From the NCBI GenBank assembly GCA_033557465.1, contig CM066045.1, positions 137,785,596 through 137,849,595 on the forward strand: a stretch of 64,000 bases of DNA, in the 5' to 3' direction. This DNA is from Ichthyophis bannanicus. Its lineage: Eukaryota; Chordata; Amphibia; Gymnophiona; Ichthyophiidae. The notes under the pieces were generated by a model, which made no database searches, was not told the DNA's origin, and was given only the letters and a program-made list of their open reading frames with translations. The position numbers and the translations under genes were made by a program. This document shows, in pieces, positions 42,690 to 53,238 of the stretch (positions are counted from its first letter, which is position 1; the number at the start of each line of letters is the position of its first letter).

Positions 42690-45517
42690 TACAACAGTCC
42701 CCTTTTTTCCTTTAGAGATCCTCTGTGTTTGTCCCATGCTTTTTTGAATTCAGATACTGTCCTCATCTCTACCACCACCACTAGGAGACTATTCCATGAA
42801 TCCACCACTCTTTCCGTAATAAAATATTTCCGCATATCACTCCTGAATCTACCCCCCTTCAACCTCATCCCATATCCCCTTGTAGCAAGACTTGCTTTCA
42901 ATTGAAAAAGTCTCTCCCCCTGTGCATAAACATCTCCATCATATTACCTCTATTACGCCTTTCCTCTAAGGTGTGCATATTAAGATCCTAAAGTCTGTCC
43001 TCATATGCTTTATAATGAAGAACACTAACCATTTTAGTAGCCACCCTCTGTACTGACTCCATCCTGTTTATATCCTTTTGAAGGTACGTTCTCCTGAATT
43101 GCACACTATACTCCAAATAAGGCCACACTAAAGACTTATACAGAGGCACTATCACCTCCTTTTTTCTGCTAGCCATTCCGCTCCATATGCACCCAAGCAT
43201 CCTTCTAGCTTTTGCAGTCGCCTTCTCTACCTGTTTAGCTAATTTAAGATCATCAGGCACAACCACACCTAGGTCCCGCTCTTCTTTAGTGGACAAAGTA
43301 CTTCACCCCCTATATTATATTGTTCCCTTGGATTGCTGCAGCCTAAATGCATGACCTTACATTTTATAACATTAAATCCCAGCTGCCAAATTCTAGACCA
43401 TTCTTTAAGCTTAGCTAGATCCCTCTTCATGTTATCTACACCTTCCTGGGTGTCTACTCTATTGCAGATTTTGATATCATCCTCAAACAGGCAAACTTTA
43501 CCCGACAGCCCTTCCACTATATTACTAACAAAGATGTTAAAAAGAATCGGACCAAGGACAGATCCCTGAGGCACACCACTGGTAACTTCCTTCTCCTCAG
43601 AGTGAGCTCCATTTACCCATACTCTTTGTTGCCTCCCACACAAACAATTTCTAACCCAAGCAGTAACTTTAGGGTCCCTCCCTAGGGTGCTGTTTTTTTT
43701 ATAACTCACCTGCGAGGAACAGTGTCAAAGGCTTTACTGAAATCTAAATACACCACATCTAGGGCTCTCCCTCGGTCCAACTCCCAGGTCACCCAATCAA
43801 AGAAATCAATCAGATTTGTCTGACAAGATCTGCCTCTGGTTAATCCATTCTGCCTCGGATCCTGTAATCCGCGGGACTCCAGAAACCTCACTATTTTCTC
43901 TTTTAGCAGCGTTTCCAATAATTTACTCACCACCAAAGTTATACTAGCCGGCCTATAGTTTTCAACGACCTCCTTACTTCCACTTTTGTGTAAAGGCACC
44001 ACATGAGCCTCTCTCCAGTCCTTTGGCACCACTCCCGACTCCAACAAGGCATTGAAAAGGTCAGTCAGTGAAGCTGCTAGAATGTCCCCAAGTTCCCTCA
44101 GTATTCTAGGGTGTATCCCATCCGGTCCCATTGCTTTGTCTACTTTAAGTTTAGCTAGTTTCTCACGAACACAGTCTTCTGAAAATTGTTCAAGATGCCG
44201 CTATCTTCTGTTCCTGTTTGTGGATGTTTTCTGAGGTCCTGTTCCTGGTTCTTCATCTGTGAACACAGAACAGAAATATTTGTCAAGTAATTCCGCTTTA
44301 TCCTCATCAGCTTCTACATATTCCTCCCCTTCACCCTTGAGTCTGACAATACCACTTTTGCCCTTCCTCTTCTCACTAACATATCTGAAAAATGTCTTAT
44401 CCCTCCATTTTATTGTATTGGCTATTTTCTTCTCTTTTTGAATCCTTGCTTTCCTAACTACTTTCCTAGCTTCTCTAAGTTTTTCCAAATATAGATGCCT
44501 GTCTTCCTCTCTCTGTGATCTCTTGTATTTCATGAAGGCCTCCCTCTTTTTCTTCACCTTTTTAGCTACTTCTTTCAAAAGCCATAGCGGTTTCCTTTTC
44601 CTTTTACCTTTATTTACCATTTTAACAAAAACGGTTGCCCTTAAAATATCCCCTTTCAGTTTTGCCCACTGTTTTTCTACATCACCCAGCTGTTCCCATC
44701 CCGCTAACAACTCCCTGAGATATTGGCCCCTCTTGGCAAAGTTAGTTTTCCTAAAGTCTAAGACCCTCACTTTTGAATGGATTCTAACAGCCCTAGTCCT
44801 AATACTGAACCACACCATCTGGTGATCACTTGATGCAAAATGATCTCCCACTATAACATCAGAAACACTTTCACCATTGGTAAGCACCAAGTCCAGTATG
44901 GCCCCTTCACGTGTGGGGTCTGTTACCAATTACCTGAATAGTTCTCCCTGTAGAGAATCCAGGATCTCTTTACTTATAGATGATACTGCAGCAGGAATGT
45001 TCCAGTCAACATTTGGCATATTGAAATCCCCTATCAATAGCACTTCCCCTTTCCTAGCAATGCTGCGTATGTCTTCAATTAACTCTCTGTCCACCACTTC
45101 CTCTTGTGAGGGAGGTCTGTATATCACGTCAGAGCAAATAGATTTCTCTTTCCCTCTTTCTAGTTTAACCCATAATGCCTCATCTCTCCCTTTTAAGCTC
45201 TGTAATTCCAAAGCTTTAATATTATGTTTTACATATAGTGCCATTCCTCCTCCCCTTCTTCCTATCCTGTCCTTTCTGAATAAAGTATAGCCAAGTATAG
45301 TTACATCCCAATCATGGTTTTCTGTGAACCATGTTTCTGTTACTGCCGCTAAATCCAAGTCAGCCACTCCCACCAAAGCTTCAACATCAGGGATCTTATT
45401 TCCCATGCTATGGGCATTTATACACACTGCTTTCCATATGTTTCCCCTTTTACCCATTTCCATAAAGGTATTTAATGCATCACTTACCTGGGGGCTTTCT
45501 TCACCCATCCCCAACAA
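42690..45517 (-). pseudogene. CR1-B endonuclease-reverse transcriptase pseudogene
   Basis: Frames on the minus strand: 45517-44930 endonuclease ('AVTETWFTENHDWD', 'DVIYRPPSQEE', 'LLIGDFNMPNVDW'); 44929-44201 with 'SSDHQMVWF' and the basic linker; 44131-43706 RT start ('MGPDGIHPRILREL', 'NYRPASITLVVSKLLE', 'YLDFSKAFDTVP'); 43709-43269 palm ('[14 protein letters not shown]', and 'CLFEDDIKI' where FADD is expected); then thumb fragments to 42690. Four frame breaks plus the Ala-to-Glu change at the catalytic box make it inactive. Confidence 0.88.
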
Positions 45518-45559
45518 ATCTAGTTTAAAGCCCTCTTCAGTAGATCAGCCAGTCTACTA

Positions 45560-45920
45560 CTGAAGACGTGTCAACCTTTCTTGGACAGATGGATGCCATT
45601 TCTGCTCTGCAACCCTTGGAACAGCATCCCATGGTCTAGGAAACCAAAACGCTCTCAATGACACCATCCATGCAGCCATGCATTCATCTCCAGGATGTGA
45701 GCCTCTCTGCCTTGGCCTTTACCCTCAACAGGGAGGATTGAAGAGAACACCACCTGTGCAGCTAACTGCTTCACCCTCTGTCCCAGAGCCATGAAGTCAC
45801 TTTTGATACGCTCAGAGGGATACCTGGGCAGTATTATTTGTTCCGACATGGATTAGCAACATTGCGTAATAGTCAGTGGGCTTGATGAGTCTTGGCAAAC
45901 TCTATGTAACATCTTGGATT
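45560..45920 (-). pseudogene. CR1-B ORF1 remnant (SGNH esterase-like)
   Basis: On the minus strand 'HVGTNN' corresponds to the GTND block of the SGNH-hydrolase domain found in CR1 ORF1. It is followed, after a frame change, by 'ERIKSDFMALGQRVKQLAAQ' and 'REAHILEMNAWLHGWC'. The N-terminal nucleophile block is not present. Frame breaks separate the parts. Confidence 0.7.
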
Positions 45921-45925
45921 TTGGC

Positions 45926-46365
45926 ACCATTCTTCTTCTTCTCTTTACAAGCAGAGCAGTACTCTATCTGAGCTATCGAAGGTGCTGTCAAGGTTAGCAT
46001 CATCACACCAAAACTTCTTTGTGCAGACTTAAGCCCAAGACACCATCCTATCCCTCTATATCCTCTGCTACTCTTTGCCTTGTGGCTCCCTCTAAATAGA
46101 ATTAGGGGGTGGAGATAGCCACAGATACCTGCCCCTAAGGGTGGATGCCATAACTTCCTCCTGGTGCTGTGGCTTGTTGCCAAAGACAGAGTACTGCCAG
46201 GACCAGCTCAACTACTTAGAGCAGCAACAATCAAAGCAAATCAATAGATACTAACAGCCACACAACTCAAACACTCACCAGTGCTTACTTTTACCTGCAG
46301 AAAGAATATAGAATTTGCATATAGTCAATTTACATTTATAAGTGGCCCTTGAAAATCTGCCTCAT

Positions 46366-46367
<2 letters not shown>
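45926..46367. other. Non-coding, nothing recognised
   Basis: No ORF or element end recognised between the CR1-B 5' end and the AT repeat. Confidence 0.4.

Positions 46368-46396
<29 letters not shown>
46368..46396. repeat. (AT)n microsatellite
   Basis: An AT dinucleotide run, the insertion site of the Gypsy element. Matching 'atatatat' follows the 3' LTR at 51902, so the target duplication is within this repeat and its exact length cannot be fixed. Confidence 0.9.
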
Positions 46397-47522
46397 TGTG
46401 ACACAGCAGCTGGCACAGAGCCCATGCAGTTAGGGGAAAGTAAGGAACTTACCTCAGAATTAGCTGAGCAGCAGACAAACTCAGCACATGTAGAATTAGC
46501 TGAGCAGCAAACAAACTCAGCACAAGAAAAGCAAAAAGGCATTAGAGTAAAATGTCCTTGCACTAGTCCTGACGTAGCTAGAAGCAGGAAGGCTAATCAG
46601 GAACACCTGTTCTCAGAAACCCACGCAGCATGCAAAGAGAACAAGGATAAAAGCTGCAGGGTAGAACCAGGGAAGACCAGTAGGGGGCAGCGACCTGGGA
46701 GGACTAAGCCAGCATCCAGTGAACACATGTCATGCTGGAGGAATTCCACTGAGGGGAGGAAGCAGTAGGTGTGGCAGCAGAGCAGGAGACAGCCAGCACC
46801 GTGCCCAGGACCCTGCTAGGATTCCTGGTAGTTGGAGAGCCCTGGAGAGAGCTGCCAGAAGCCCAGAGATAAGAGACAGAACCACAGCTAAGAGGTGGGA
46901 ACCCAGCTTTGCTAAAGAAAAGGCAAGAAGTTCTGTTTGGTTTGAAAGGCAAGGGCGTGGCACCGGAAGTAACTTTGATACTGAAAGTTATACAGTAATT
47001 CCACCAGCATGGAGAAGAAGGGAAAGCCAGAAGGAAGCTTTTAATGTACCAGGCATTCAGAGCCCTGGATTTAAAGAGCCCTTTCTAGAAAAGTTAGCCC
47101 ATGACTCACAGGAGAGTTTTAAGGAAGACAGCAGCTGTGAAGAGTGTGACCCATATGCAATCGTAAGGGACTCTGAGTTAATGCAGTGGGAGAACAGCAG
47201 CTATAATTCTGACCCTGTGCCCATGGATTGTACAATTTGTTTATCTGACGATATTGTATCTTTATGTTGAACGTGTGCAAAGCAACCAGTTGATGGCACC
47301 TAAAGGAAAGAAGATATTTTTCTGTGCTACGGTTCTTTTATTTCATATTGTTTGTTGTATCCCAGGAATATCCCTTAGGGCAGGGAATAAAGCCCTAATA
47401 TTATTTTTGCCTTACCACTTGACTACAAGACTCTTTTTGTATCAAAGGCAACTTAAATCTTAACACCCTAGGCAGCCGCCTAATAGGTTATATGAGGTAG
47501 CTATCACTCACTATCTCTCACA
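46397..47522 (+). repeat. Gypsy 5' LTR
   Basis: 1,126 bp. AATAAA at 47386-47391. It carries an ORF running from within the LTR to about 47270. It differs from the 3' LTR by about twenty substitutions and a 19-bp segment at about 47138-47165 that the 3' LTR lacks. Confidence 0.88.
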
Positions 47523-47524
47523 AA

Positions 47525-47542
47525 TGGCGTAGTTGTTGCGGA
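47525..47542 (+). other. Putative primer-binding site
   Basis: 'tggcgtagttgttgcgga' starts two bases after the 5' LTR. The TGG start fits a tRNA 3' CCA primer. The tRNA was not assigned. Confidence 0.5.
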
Positions 47543-47836
47543 TTTATTCCTAAGAGGAGCATACAACCGTGATACAACAGAGGAACAACGCAGAGGAATC
47601 CTACGAGTGCCAAGGCTGGACACGCCCAGAAGGTTCCAGATCCTGAGGGAAAGGATAAGCCCCTTCTCAAAGTGTGAATCTCCACCTGGCTCAGGTAACG
47701 GTATATGGGCACAGGCTGAGGGGGATTCGAGTGAGAAGGTGTAGCTAAAAGGAAAGTGGGACTAGGCACAATAACATTAGTAGTGCCATACTTGGTGTTT
47801 TTCTTTTGTTTGTTTCCAGAATGGGTGAGCATCAAG

Positions 47837-48913
47837 ATGGATGTTCAAGAAGTCCTAAGATGGATGAGCGCACAGTTCGAGAAGCAAGCGGAGATGGCTC
47901 AGCTGAGCCAAGAGCAGGCCATGGCGGCATTGCAACTCCAACAGAAGCCCCTGACTGAACTGGTACACACTCTGCTGGACGAACGAAGGGAGGAGAAACC
48001 ACCGCCACAGCATTTCTGTGGGGTAGGCCCACATAACTATGGGGCATTGGCATTTGGACAAATGACTGAGGCTGATAATTTTGACAATTTTATTGAGGCA
48101 TTCGAGAGGGTAGCCCTCAATGCCCATTGGGCCAAAGAGCAATGGGCAGTCAGGTTGGCCACCTCCTTAACAGGAGAGGCCTTATCAGCATACCAAGCCA
48201 TGCCAGCTACCCTGGCAACGGACTATGGAGAAGTAAAGAAAGCAATAAAGGATAGGCTAGGTCTAACGCCTATGGTCTATCGGCATATGCTAAGGTCTAC
48301 CCGTCTCCAGCCAGGTGAAACACCTAAGGCGCTGTGCCAGAGGGTGCGCAGCCTGGTTTGGAAGTGGTTGACTCCAGAGGGGAAGACTCTGGAAAGTATA
48401 TTGGATACGATTGTATTAGAACAGTTCTCGGAAGCAGTTCCGGCAGAAGTGAAAGCATTTGTAACCTTGCAGAATTGCCAGACCTCAGCCGAAGCAGCGC
48501 AGCTCACAGAACGATTCATGGAAGCCGAATTGGCTAATAACCCACAAGGAGGCGCTGTGAGTAAGTTGGGGATGGTCAATTCTGGAAAGGCAGTCAAAGA
48601 GCCTAGGATGTATACTGAAAATGTGAATGAATGTTTGCCTAAGAGGGATGCTAGAAATGCATTGAAAAAATGTTTTAAATGTGGGAGAATTGGTCACATG
48701 AAGAAAGATTGTATATGGCGTACAGCTCTGATAACAGGTGACAGAAAAAGCATACAGGCAGGGTTCCGTATAGATGTTGAAGTACAAGGAGTCCCCGCTA
48801 AAGCGTTACTTGACTCAGGCGCGGACCAAAGTATTGTTTTGGGAAAATTATGGCAACCATACAGGCCCGCACTGGCTCCACCCCGAGTCAAACAGAAGGG
48901 AGGTCCAAGATAA
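47837..48913 (+). CDS. Gypsy Gag with SCAN-like domain, zinc knuckle and start of protease
   Basis: The start codon is taken at 47837 ('MDVQEVLRWM'); the frame also extends upstream without a better start. The N-terminus is Gln-rich and coiled-coil-like. Residues about 60-155 are capsid ('FGQMTEADNFDNFIEAF'). Residues about 160-230 resemble a SCAN domain ('LCQRVRSLVWKWLTPEGKT', 'LEQFSEAVPAEV'). The zinc knuckle CFKCGRIGHMKKDC begins at residue 279 (CX2CX4HX4C intact). Protease starts with LDSGADQSIV (catalytic Asp at residue 326). A frameshift near 48890 ends it. Gag packages element RNA; the protease would process the polyprotein. Confidence 0.85.
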   Translation: MDVQEVLRWMSAQFEKQAEMAQLSQEQAMAALQLQQKPLTELVHTLLDERREEKPPPQHFCGVGPHNYGALAFGQMTEADNFDNFIEAFERVALNAHWAKEQWAVRLATSLTGEALSAYQAMPATLATDYGEVKKAIKDRLGLTPMVYRHMLRSTRLQPGETPKALCQRVRSLVWKWLTPEGKTLESILDTIVLEQFSEAVPAEVKAFVTLQNCQTSAEAAQLTERFMEAELANNPQGGAVSKLGMVNSGKAVKEPRMYTENVNECLPKRDARNALKKCFKCGRIGHMKKDCIWRTALITGDRKSIQAGFRIDVEVQGVPAKALLDSGADQSIVLGKLWQPYRPALAPPRVKQKGGPR

Positions 48914-49128
48914 GATGTGTACATGGGTCATCAACATATTACCCTCTCTATAGAGTGAAAGTCAAGGGTTTAGGAACCCGGAGGGAAATCCCAGTGGCCG
49001 TAATTCCCAGACTACCCTATGACATTGTATTAGGCCAGGACTGGCCACCATTCTATAGGGGAATAGAGGAAGGCACACACACAAAGGGAGGCATGGTTTC
49101 CACCAGGTCACAGGCCCAAAGCTCGTAG
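48890..49128 (+). pseudogene. Gypsy protease C-terminal part
   Basis: It continues the protease in another frame: 'LYRVKVKGLGTRREIPVAVI' and 'YDIVLGQDW', the flap and C-terminal strand with the conserved ILG-type 'IVLGQDW'. It ends at a stop after a Ser/Gln-rich tail. The shift could be ribosomal in life or a mutation; I see no obvious slippery site. Confidence 0.7.
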
Positions 49129-49533
49129 GCACGAGCTGAGCGCCCAGAGGAGGATTCTGCTTCTCTAGAAGAGGAAAAAGAACGCCTAGAGGAGGAGGGT
49201 AGGACCACAGATGAAAACCTAGGAGAGTTTCCCCAGCATGAGGACTTATTCAGTGCCCCATCTAAAAGTACGAAGAAGATTAAAGGCGAAAAGCGCCAAG
49301 AGAGACATCACAGAGCTCAACTAAGGGCAGGAGTAGAAGATGGACAGCGGTTGCCCTGGGTACCTGCCGACCTTGTGGAAAAGTTCCCATCTTTTCCGAA
49401 GGAACAAAAGGCGGATCAAGCATTAAAGCACACCTATGAATTTGCTCAGACGGGTAAGGACGTGCTCCCCAGGTTCCTTATGGAAGGAGATATTATACAG
49501 GGAGAGCAACGATCCCCAAACAGGTGCTGTTAG
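49129..49533 (+). pseudogene. Acidic linker and integrase N-terminal extension
   Basis: Read in the protease frame, a Glu-rich stretch ('EEEKERLEEEGRTT') leads to 'LPWVPADLVEKFPSFPKEQK' (49351 onward) and to a segment that precedes integrase in this type of element. A frame change near 49500 passes into the integrase frame. No RT blocks (for example YxDD) occur here. Confidence 0.7.
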
Positions 49534-49539
49534 GAAACA

Positions 49540-50425
49540 ATTAGTGGTTCCTACAACTTTTAAAGCAGTCGTTATGAGACTGGCCCACGACCACCCCGTT
49601 GGGGGACATAAGGGCGTTCAGGGTACGCTCAACCAGATCCTGGCCCGTTTTTATTGGCCAGGGTTGTTCAGGGAAACAAAACGGTTCTGCGAGGCCTGTC
49701 CCTCCTGTGAGCAGGTGAGCGCTGCCAAGCCCATAGGAGTCCCGATGATACCAACCCCCACAATAGCTGAACCCGTGCGCCGGATGGCGATGGACATTGT
49801 TGGACCCCTCGTAAAGACTCCTAGGGGATTCCAGTATATCCTGGTGATAATGGATCATGCCACCAGGTTCCCCTGGGCTATACCCCTAAGAAACATCTCA
49901 GCTAGGTCCATAGCGTTAGAACTGATCAAGCTATTCTGCGAGGTGGGATTCGCAAAGGAAATGTTGACTGACAGGGGGAGTAATTTTGTATCGAAATACC
50001 TAGCCCAGGTATGGGATGCTTTCGGCATCCACCATATAAAAACTGCCGCTTATCATCCACAGACCAATGGACTTGTGGAACGCTTCAACCAGACTCTAAA
50101 ACAGATATTAAGAAGGGGGCTGGATGGGAAAATGACCGACTGGGACATTATGCTCCCGTTCGCTTTGTACGCTAGTAGAGAACGTACACAAGCCTCACTA
50201 GGAGCTTCTCCGTATGAACTGATGTTTGGCCGTGCCACAAGGGGAGTCCTGGACATTTTAAGGGACCAGTGGGTCGAGCCTGAAGGGGAAGTAATGGGAG
50301 TGCCTCAGTTCCTCTGCAAGCTCAGAAGTTCCTTACAGAGGGCTTCTCAAGCCGCAGAAGGGCATTTGCAGAATAGCCAGCGGTATCAGAAGCGGTATTA
50401 TGATAGGGGCAAGAAACCACGATAA
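49540..50425 (+). CDS. Gypsy integrase (zinc and DDE core)
   Basis: The enzyme would insert the cDNA. The HHCC domain is present: 'AHDHPVGGHKGVQ' and 'CEACPSCEQ'. The catalytic core keeps all three residues: Asp in 'MDIVGP' (49793-49795), Asp in 'LTDRGSNF' (49970-49972) and Glu in 'NGLVERFNQ' (50078-50080). The second Asp and Glu are 35 residues apart (DD35E). A TAA stop at 50423-50425 cuts the frame before the C-terminal domain, which continues in the same frame. The core is otherwise intact over nearly 300 codons. Confidence 0.88.
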
Positions 50426-51544
50426 CTGGCCATAGGCGACCGTGTTGAAGTAATGGTTGCAGACCCTGGGCCAAAGTTTGAGGCCCAGTGGAAAGGTCCC
50501 TATACCATAGTGGAACGTAAAGGACCAGTATCTTATATGGTAGAGAATGACAGGGGACGTTGTCAGGTGTACCATATAAATGTACTAAAACCTTGGCAGG
50601 AGAGAACGGCAGCAGTTAGCCGTTCCAGTGTGAATGTCAAGAGTGGATCAGTGAGTACGTGCTCTATAAAATCTTGGCGGGAAAAAAGGGCAGCAGCTAG
50701 CCGGTCCAGTGTGAATGTCAAGAGTCCAGCAAAGATTACGTGCTGTGGGAACCGTTGTTCCCCATCCCGTAATATCTTAAGGGGGGGGGGGATTTGTGAC
50801 ACAGCAGCTGGAACAGAGCCCATGGAGTTAGGGGAAAGTAAGGAACTTACCTCAGAATTAGCTGAGCAGCAGACAAACTCAGCACGTGTAGAATTAGCTG
50901 AGCAGCAAACAAACTCAGCACAAGAAAAGCAAAAAGGCATTAGAGTAAAATGTCCTTGCACTAGTCCTGACGTAGCTAGAAGCAGGAAGGCTAATCAGGA
51001 ACACCTGTTCTCAGAAAACCACTCAGCATGCAAAGAGAACAAGGATAAAAGCTGTAGGGTAGAACCAGGGAAGGCCAGTAGGGGCAGCGACCTGGGAGGA
51101 CTAAGCCAGCATCCAGTGAACACATGTCATGCTGGAGGAAATCCACTGAGGGGAGGAAGCAGTAGGTGTGGCAGCAGAGCAGGAGACAGCCAGCACTGTG
51201 CCCAGGACCCTGCTAGGATTCCTGGTAGTTGGAGAGCCCAGGAGAGAGCTGCCAGAAGCCCAGAGATAAGAGACAGAACCACAGCTAAGAGGTGGGAACC
51301 TAGCTTTGCTAAAGAAAAGGCAAGAAGTTCTGTTTGGTTTGAAAGGCAAGGGCGTGGCACCGGAAGTAACTTTGATACTGAAAGTTATACAGTAATTCCA
51401 CCAGCGTGGAGAAGAAGGGAAAGCCAGAAGGAAGCTTTTAATGTACCAGGCATTCAGCGCCCTGGATTTAAAGAGCCCTTTCTAGAAAAGTTAGCCCATG
51501 ACTCACAGGAGAGTTTTAAGGAAGACAGCAGCTGTGAATCGTAA
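50426..51544 (+). pseudogene. Integrase GPY/F domain with an open frame into the 3' LTR
   Basis: In the same frame as the integrase core: 'WKGPYTIVERKGPVSYMVE' is a GPY/F module and 'VYHINVLKPW' closes it. Two imperfect repeats ('SRSSVNVKS') follow, then the G-run polypurine tract. The frame then runs on through the LTR for about 250 codons to 51544 without a stop. The equivalent 5' LTR frame is also largely open. Confidence 0.75.
50779..50794 (+). other. Polypurine tract
   Basis: 'aagggggggggggatt' lies just before the 3' LTR. Confidence 0.75.
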
Positions 51545-51901
51545 GGGACTCTGAGTTAATGCAGTGGGAGAACAGCAGCTATAATTCTGACCCTGTGCCC
51601 ATGGATTGTACAATTTGTTTATCTGACGATATTGTATCTTTATGTTGAACGTGTGCAAAGCAACCAGTTGATGGTGCCTAAAGGAAAGAAGATATTTTTC
51701 TGTGCTACAGTTCTTTTGTTTCATATTGTTTGTTGTATCCCAGGAATATCCCTCAGGGCAGGGAATAAAGCCCTAATATTATTTTTGCCTTACCACTTGA
51801 CTACAAGACACTTTTTGTATCAAAGGCAACTTAAATCTTAACACCCTAGGCAGCCACCTAATAGGGTTATATGAGGTAGCTATCACTCACTATCTCTCAC
51901 A
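50795..51901 (+). repeat. Gypsy 3' LTR
   Basis: 1,107 bp, TGTGACAC to CTCACA. It lacks the 19-bp segment present in the 5' LTR between 'cagctgtgaa' and 'tcgtaaggga'. Confidence 0.88.
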
Positions 51902-51907
51902 ATATAT

Positions 51908-52395
51908 ATTCGATCATTAGGCATGTAGATAGCTGGGTGGCCGGTGGACGTGAGGATCGCCTGGTAACATGCCTGCCTGGTGCGAAGGTAGCGGACCTCA
52001 CGCGCCACCTAGATAAGGTCTTAGATAGTGCTGGGGAGGAGTCTGCTGTCTTGGTATATGTCGGTACCAATGACATAGGAAAATGTGGTAGGGAGGTTCT
52101 GGAGGCAAAATTTAGGCTTTTAGGTAGGAAGTTGAAATCCAGAACTTCCAGGGTAGCATTCTCCGAAATGCTTCCTGTTCCGCGCGCAGGACCCAAAAGG
52201 CAGGCAGAGCTCCGGAGTCTCAATGCGTGGATGAGACAATGGTGCAGAGATGAGGGTTTTGCATTTGTTAGGAACTGGGGAACATTCTGGGGAAAGGAGG
52301 GGCTCTTCCGAAGGGATGGGCTTCATCTTAACCGGGATGGAACCAGGCTGCTGGCATTAACCTTTAAAAAGGAGATAGAGCAGCTTTTAAACTAG
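51908..52395 (+). pseudogene. CR1-A ORF1, SGNH esterase-like C-terminal part
   Basis: The open frame has 'LPGAKVADLTRHLDKVL', 'VYVGTNDIGKCGREVL', 'RSLNAWMRQWCRDEGFAFV' and 'LFRRDGLHLNRDGTRLLA'. GTND and DGLHL are the block III and block V (catalytic Asp/His) motifs of SGNH hydrolases known in CR1 ORF1. The block I nucleophile is missing because of the 5' truncation. The stop at 52393-52395 overlaps the start region of the ORF2 frame. The domain is thought to help the ORF1 protein associate with membranes or with RNA particles; its exact role is not settled. Confidence 0.85.
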
Positions 52396-52430
52396 ATATT
52401 AGGGGAAAGCCGACAGTCGCCCAAGAGCAG

Positions 52431-53238
52431 ATGGTTCGGAAGAATGTATCCTTGAAGGATACTACCAAAAGCAGAGAGGCTCCACAAAAGAGTAAAGTAG
52501 CCCAAATGCCCTCAAGTATGGAGCAGACAGAGCTTAAAGATCCCAATTTACCCATGTCTAACAATAGCCAAATTAACATGAACAAAATACATTCTCTAAA
52601 ATGCTTGTATGCAAATGCTAGAAGTCTAAACAATAAGATGGGAGAGTTAGAATATATAGCACTAAATGAAATGTTAGATATGATTGGAATATCAGAGACA
52701 TGGTGGAAGGAGGACAACCAGTGGGACACTGTGATACCTGGGTACAAACTATATCGTAATGATAGAGCTGATCAAATTGGTGGAGGGGTTGCGCTCTATG
52801 TTAGAGAGGGCATTGACTCAGAAAGGATTAAAGTTTTGCAGGAAACAAAATCTGCTGTAGAATCTGTATGGATTGAAATTCCATATAAAAGGGGGAAGGC
52901 AATGGCAGTGGGGGTGTACTATCGAGCGCCTGGCTAGAATGACCAAATGGATGATGAAATGCTCAAAGAAATCAAGGAAGCTAACAAACGTTACAGTGCA
53001 GTAATAATAATGGGTGATTTCAATTACCTTGGTATCGACAGGGTCAGTGTCACGTCAGGACATGCTAGGGAGATAAAGTTTCTGGATGAAATAAATGACT
53101 GCTTCTTGGAGCAGCTGGTTCATGAACCGACCAGAGGGGAAACCATATTAGACCTAGTCCTTAGTGGAACACCAGATCTAGTGCAAGAGATAAGGGTGTT
53201 GGGGCCACTTGGCAATAGTGATCATAGCATGATCGCCT
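52431..53238 (+). pseudogene. CR1-A ORF2, endonuclease part
   Basis: The first Met is at 52431 ('MVRKNVSLKDTTKS'). Endonuclease blocks: 'YANARSLNNKMGELEYIA', 'SETWWKEDNQWDT', 'GVYYRAPG', 'IIMGDFNYLGID' and 'LGNSDHSMIA' with the catalytic His. A TAG at 52935-52937 interrupts it after 'YYRAPG'. The composite insertion begins immediately after the SDH block. Confidence 0.88.
53208..53238 (+). repeat. 31-bp direct duplication, left copy
   Basis: It is identical to 55854-55884 and lies on each side of the 2,615-bp insert. It covers the codons of the endonuclease SDH block. Confidence 0.9.

Larger units (their letters stand above)
42627..45925 (-). mobile_element. CR1-B LINE, minus strand, most complete copy
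   Basis: Read on the minus strand it holds a stretch of the ORF1 esterase-like region (about 45925-45560), the endonuclease, linker, RT and 3' UTR with its terminal repeat at 42627. It inserted into or replaced part of the DIRS element. Several frame breaks, but every ORF2 domain can be placed. Confidence 0.88.
46397..51901 (+). mobile_element. Gypsy (Gmr1-like) LTR retrotransposon lacking RT
   Basis: A 5,505-bp element with LTRs of 1,126 and 1,107 bp (TGTGACAC...CTCACA), gag with a SCAN-like capsid segment, zinc knuckle, aspartic protease, and integrase with a GPY/F domain. No reverse transcriptase or RNase H is found between protease and integrase or after integrase. SCAN-like capsids and integrase upstream of RT are known from Gmr1-type elements. 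That would place the missing RT/RNase H after the integrase, where only about 200 bp of low-value sequence remain. LTR divergence is roughly 2%, so it is older than the ERV. Confidence 0.88.
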
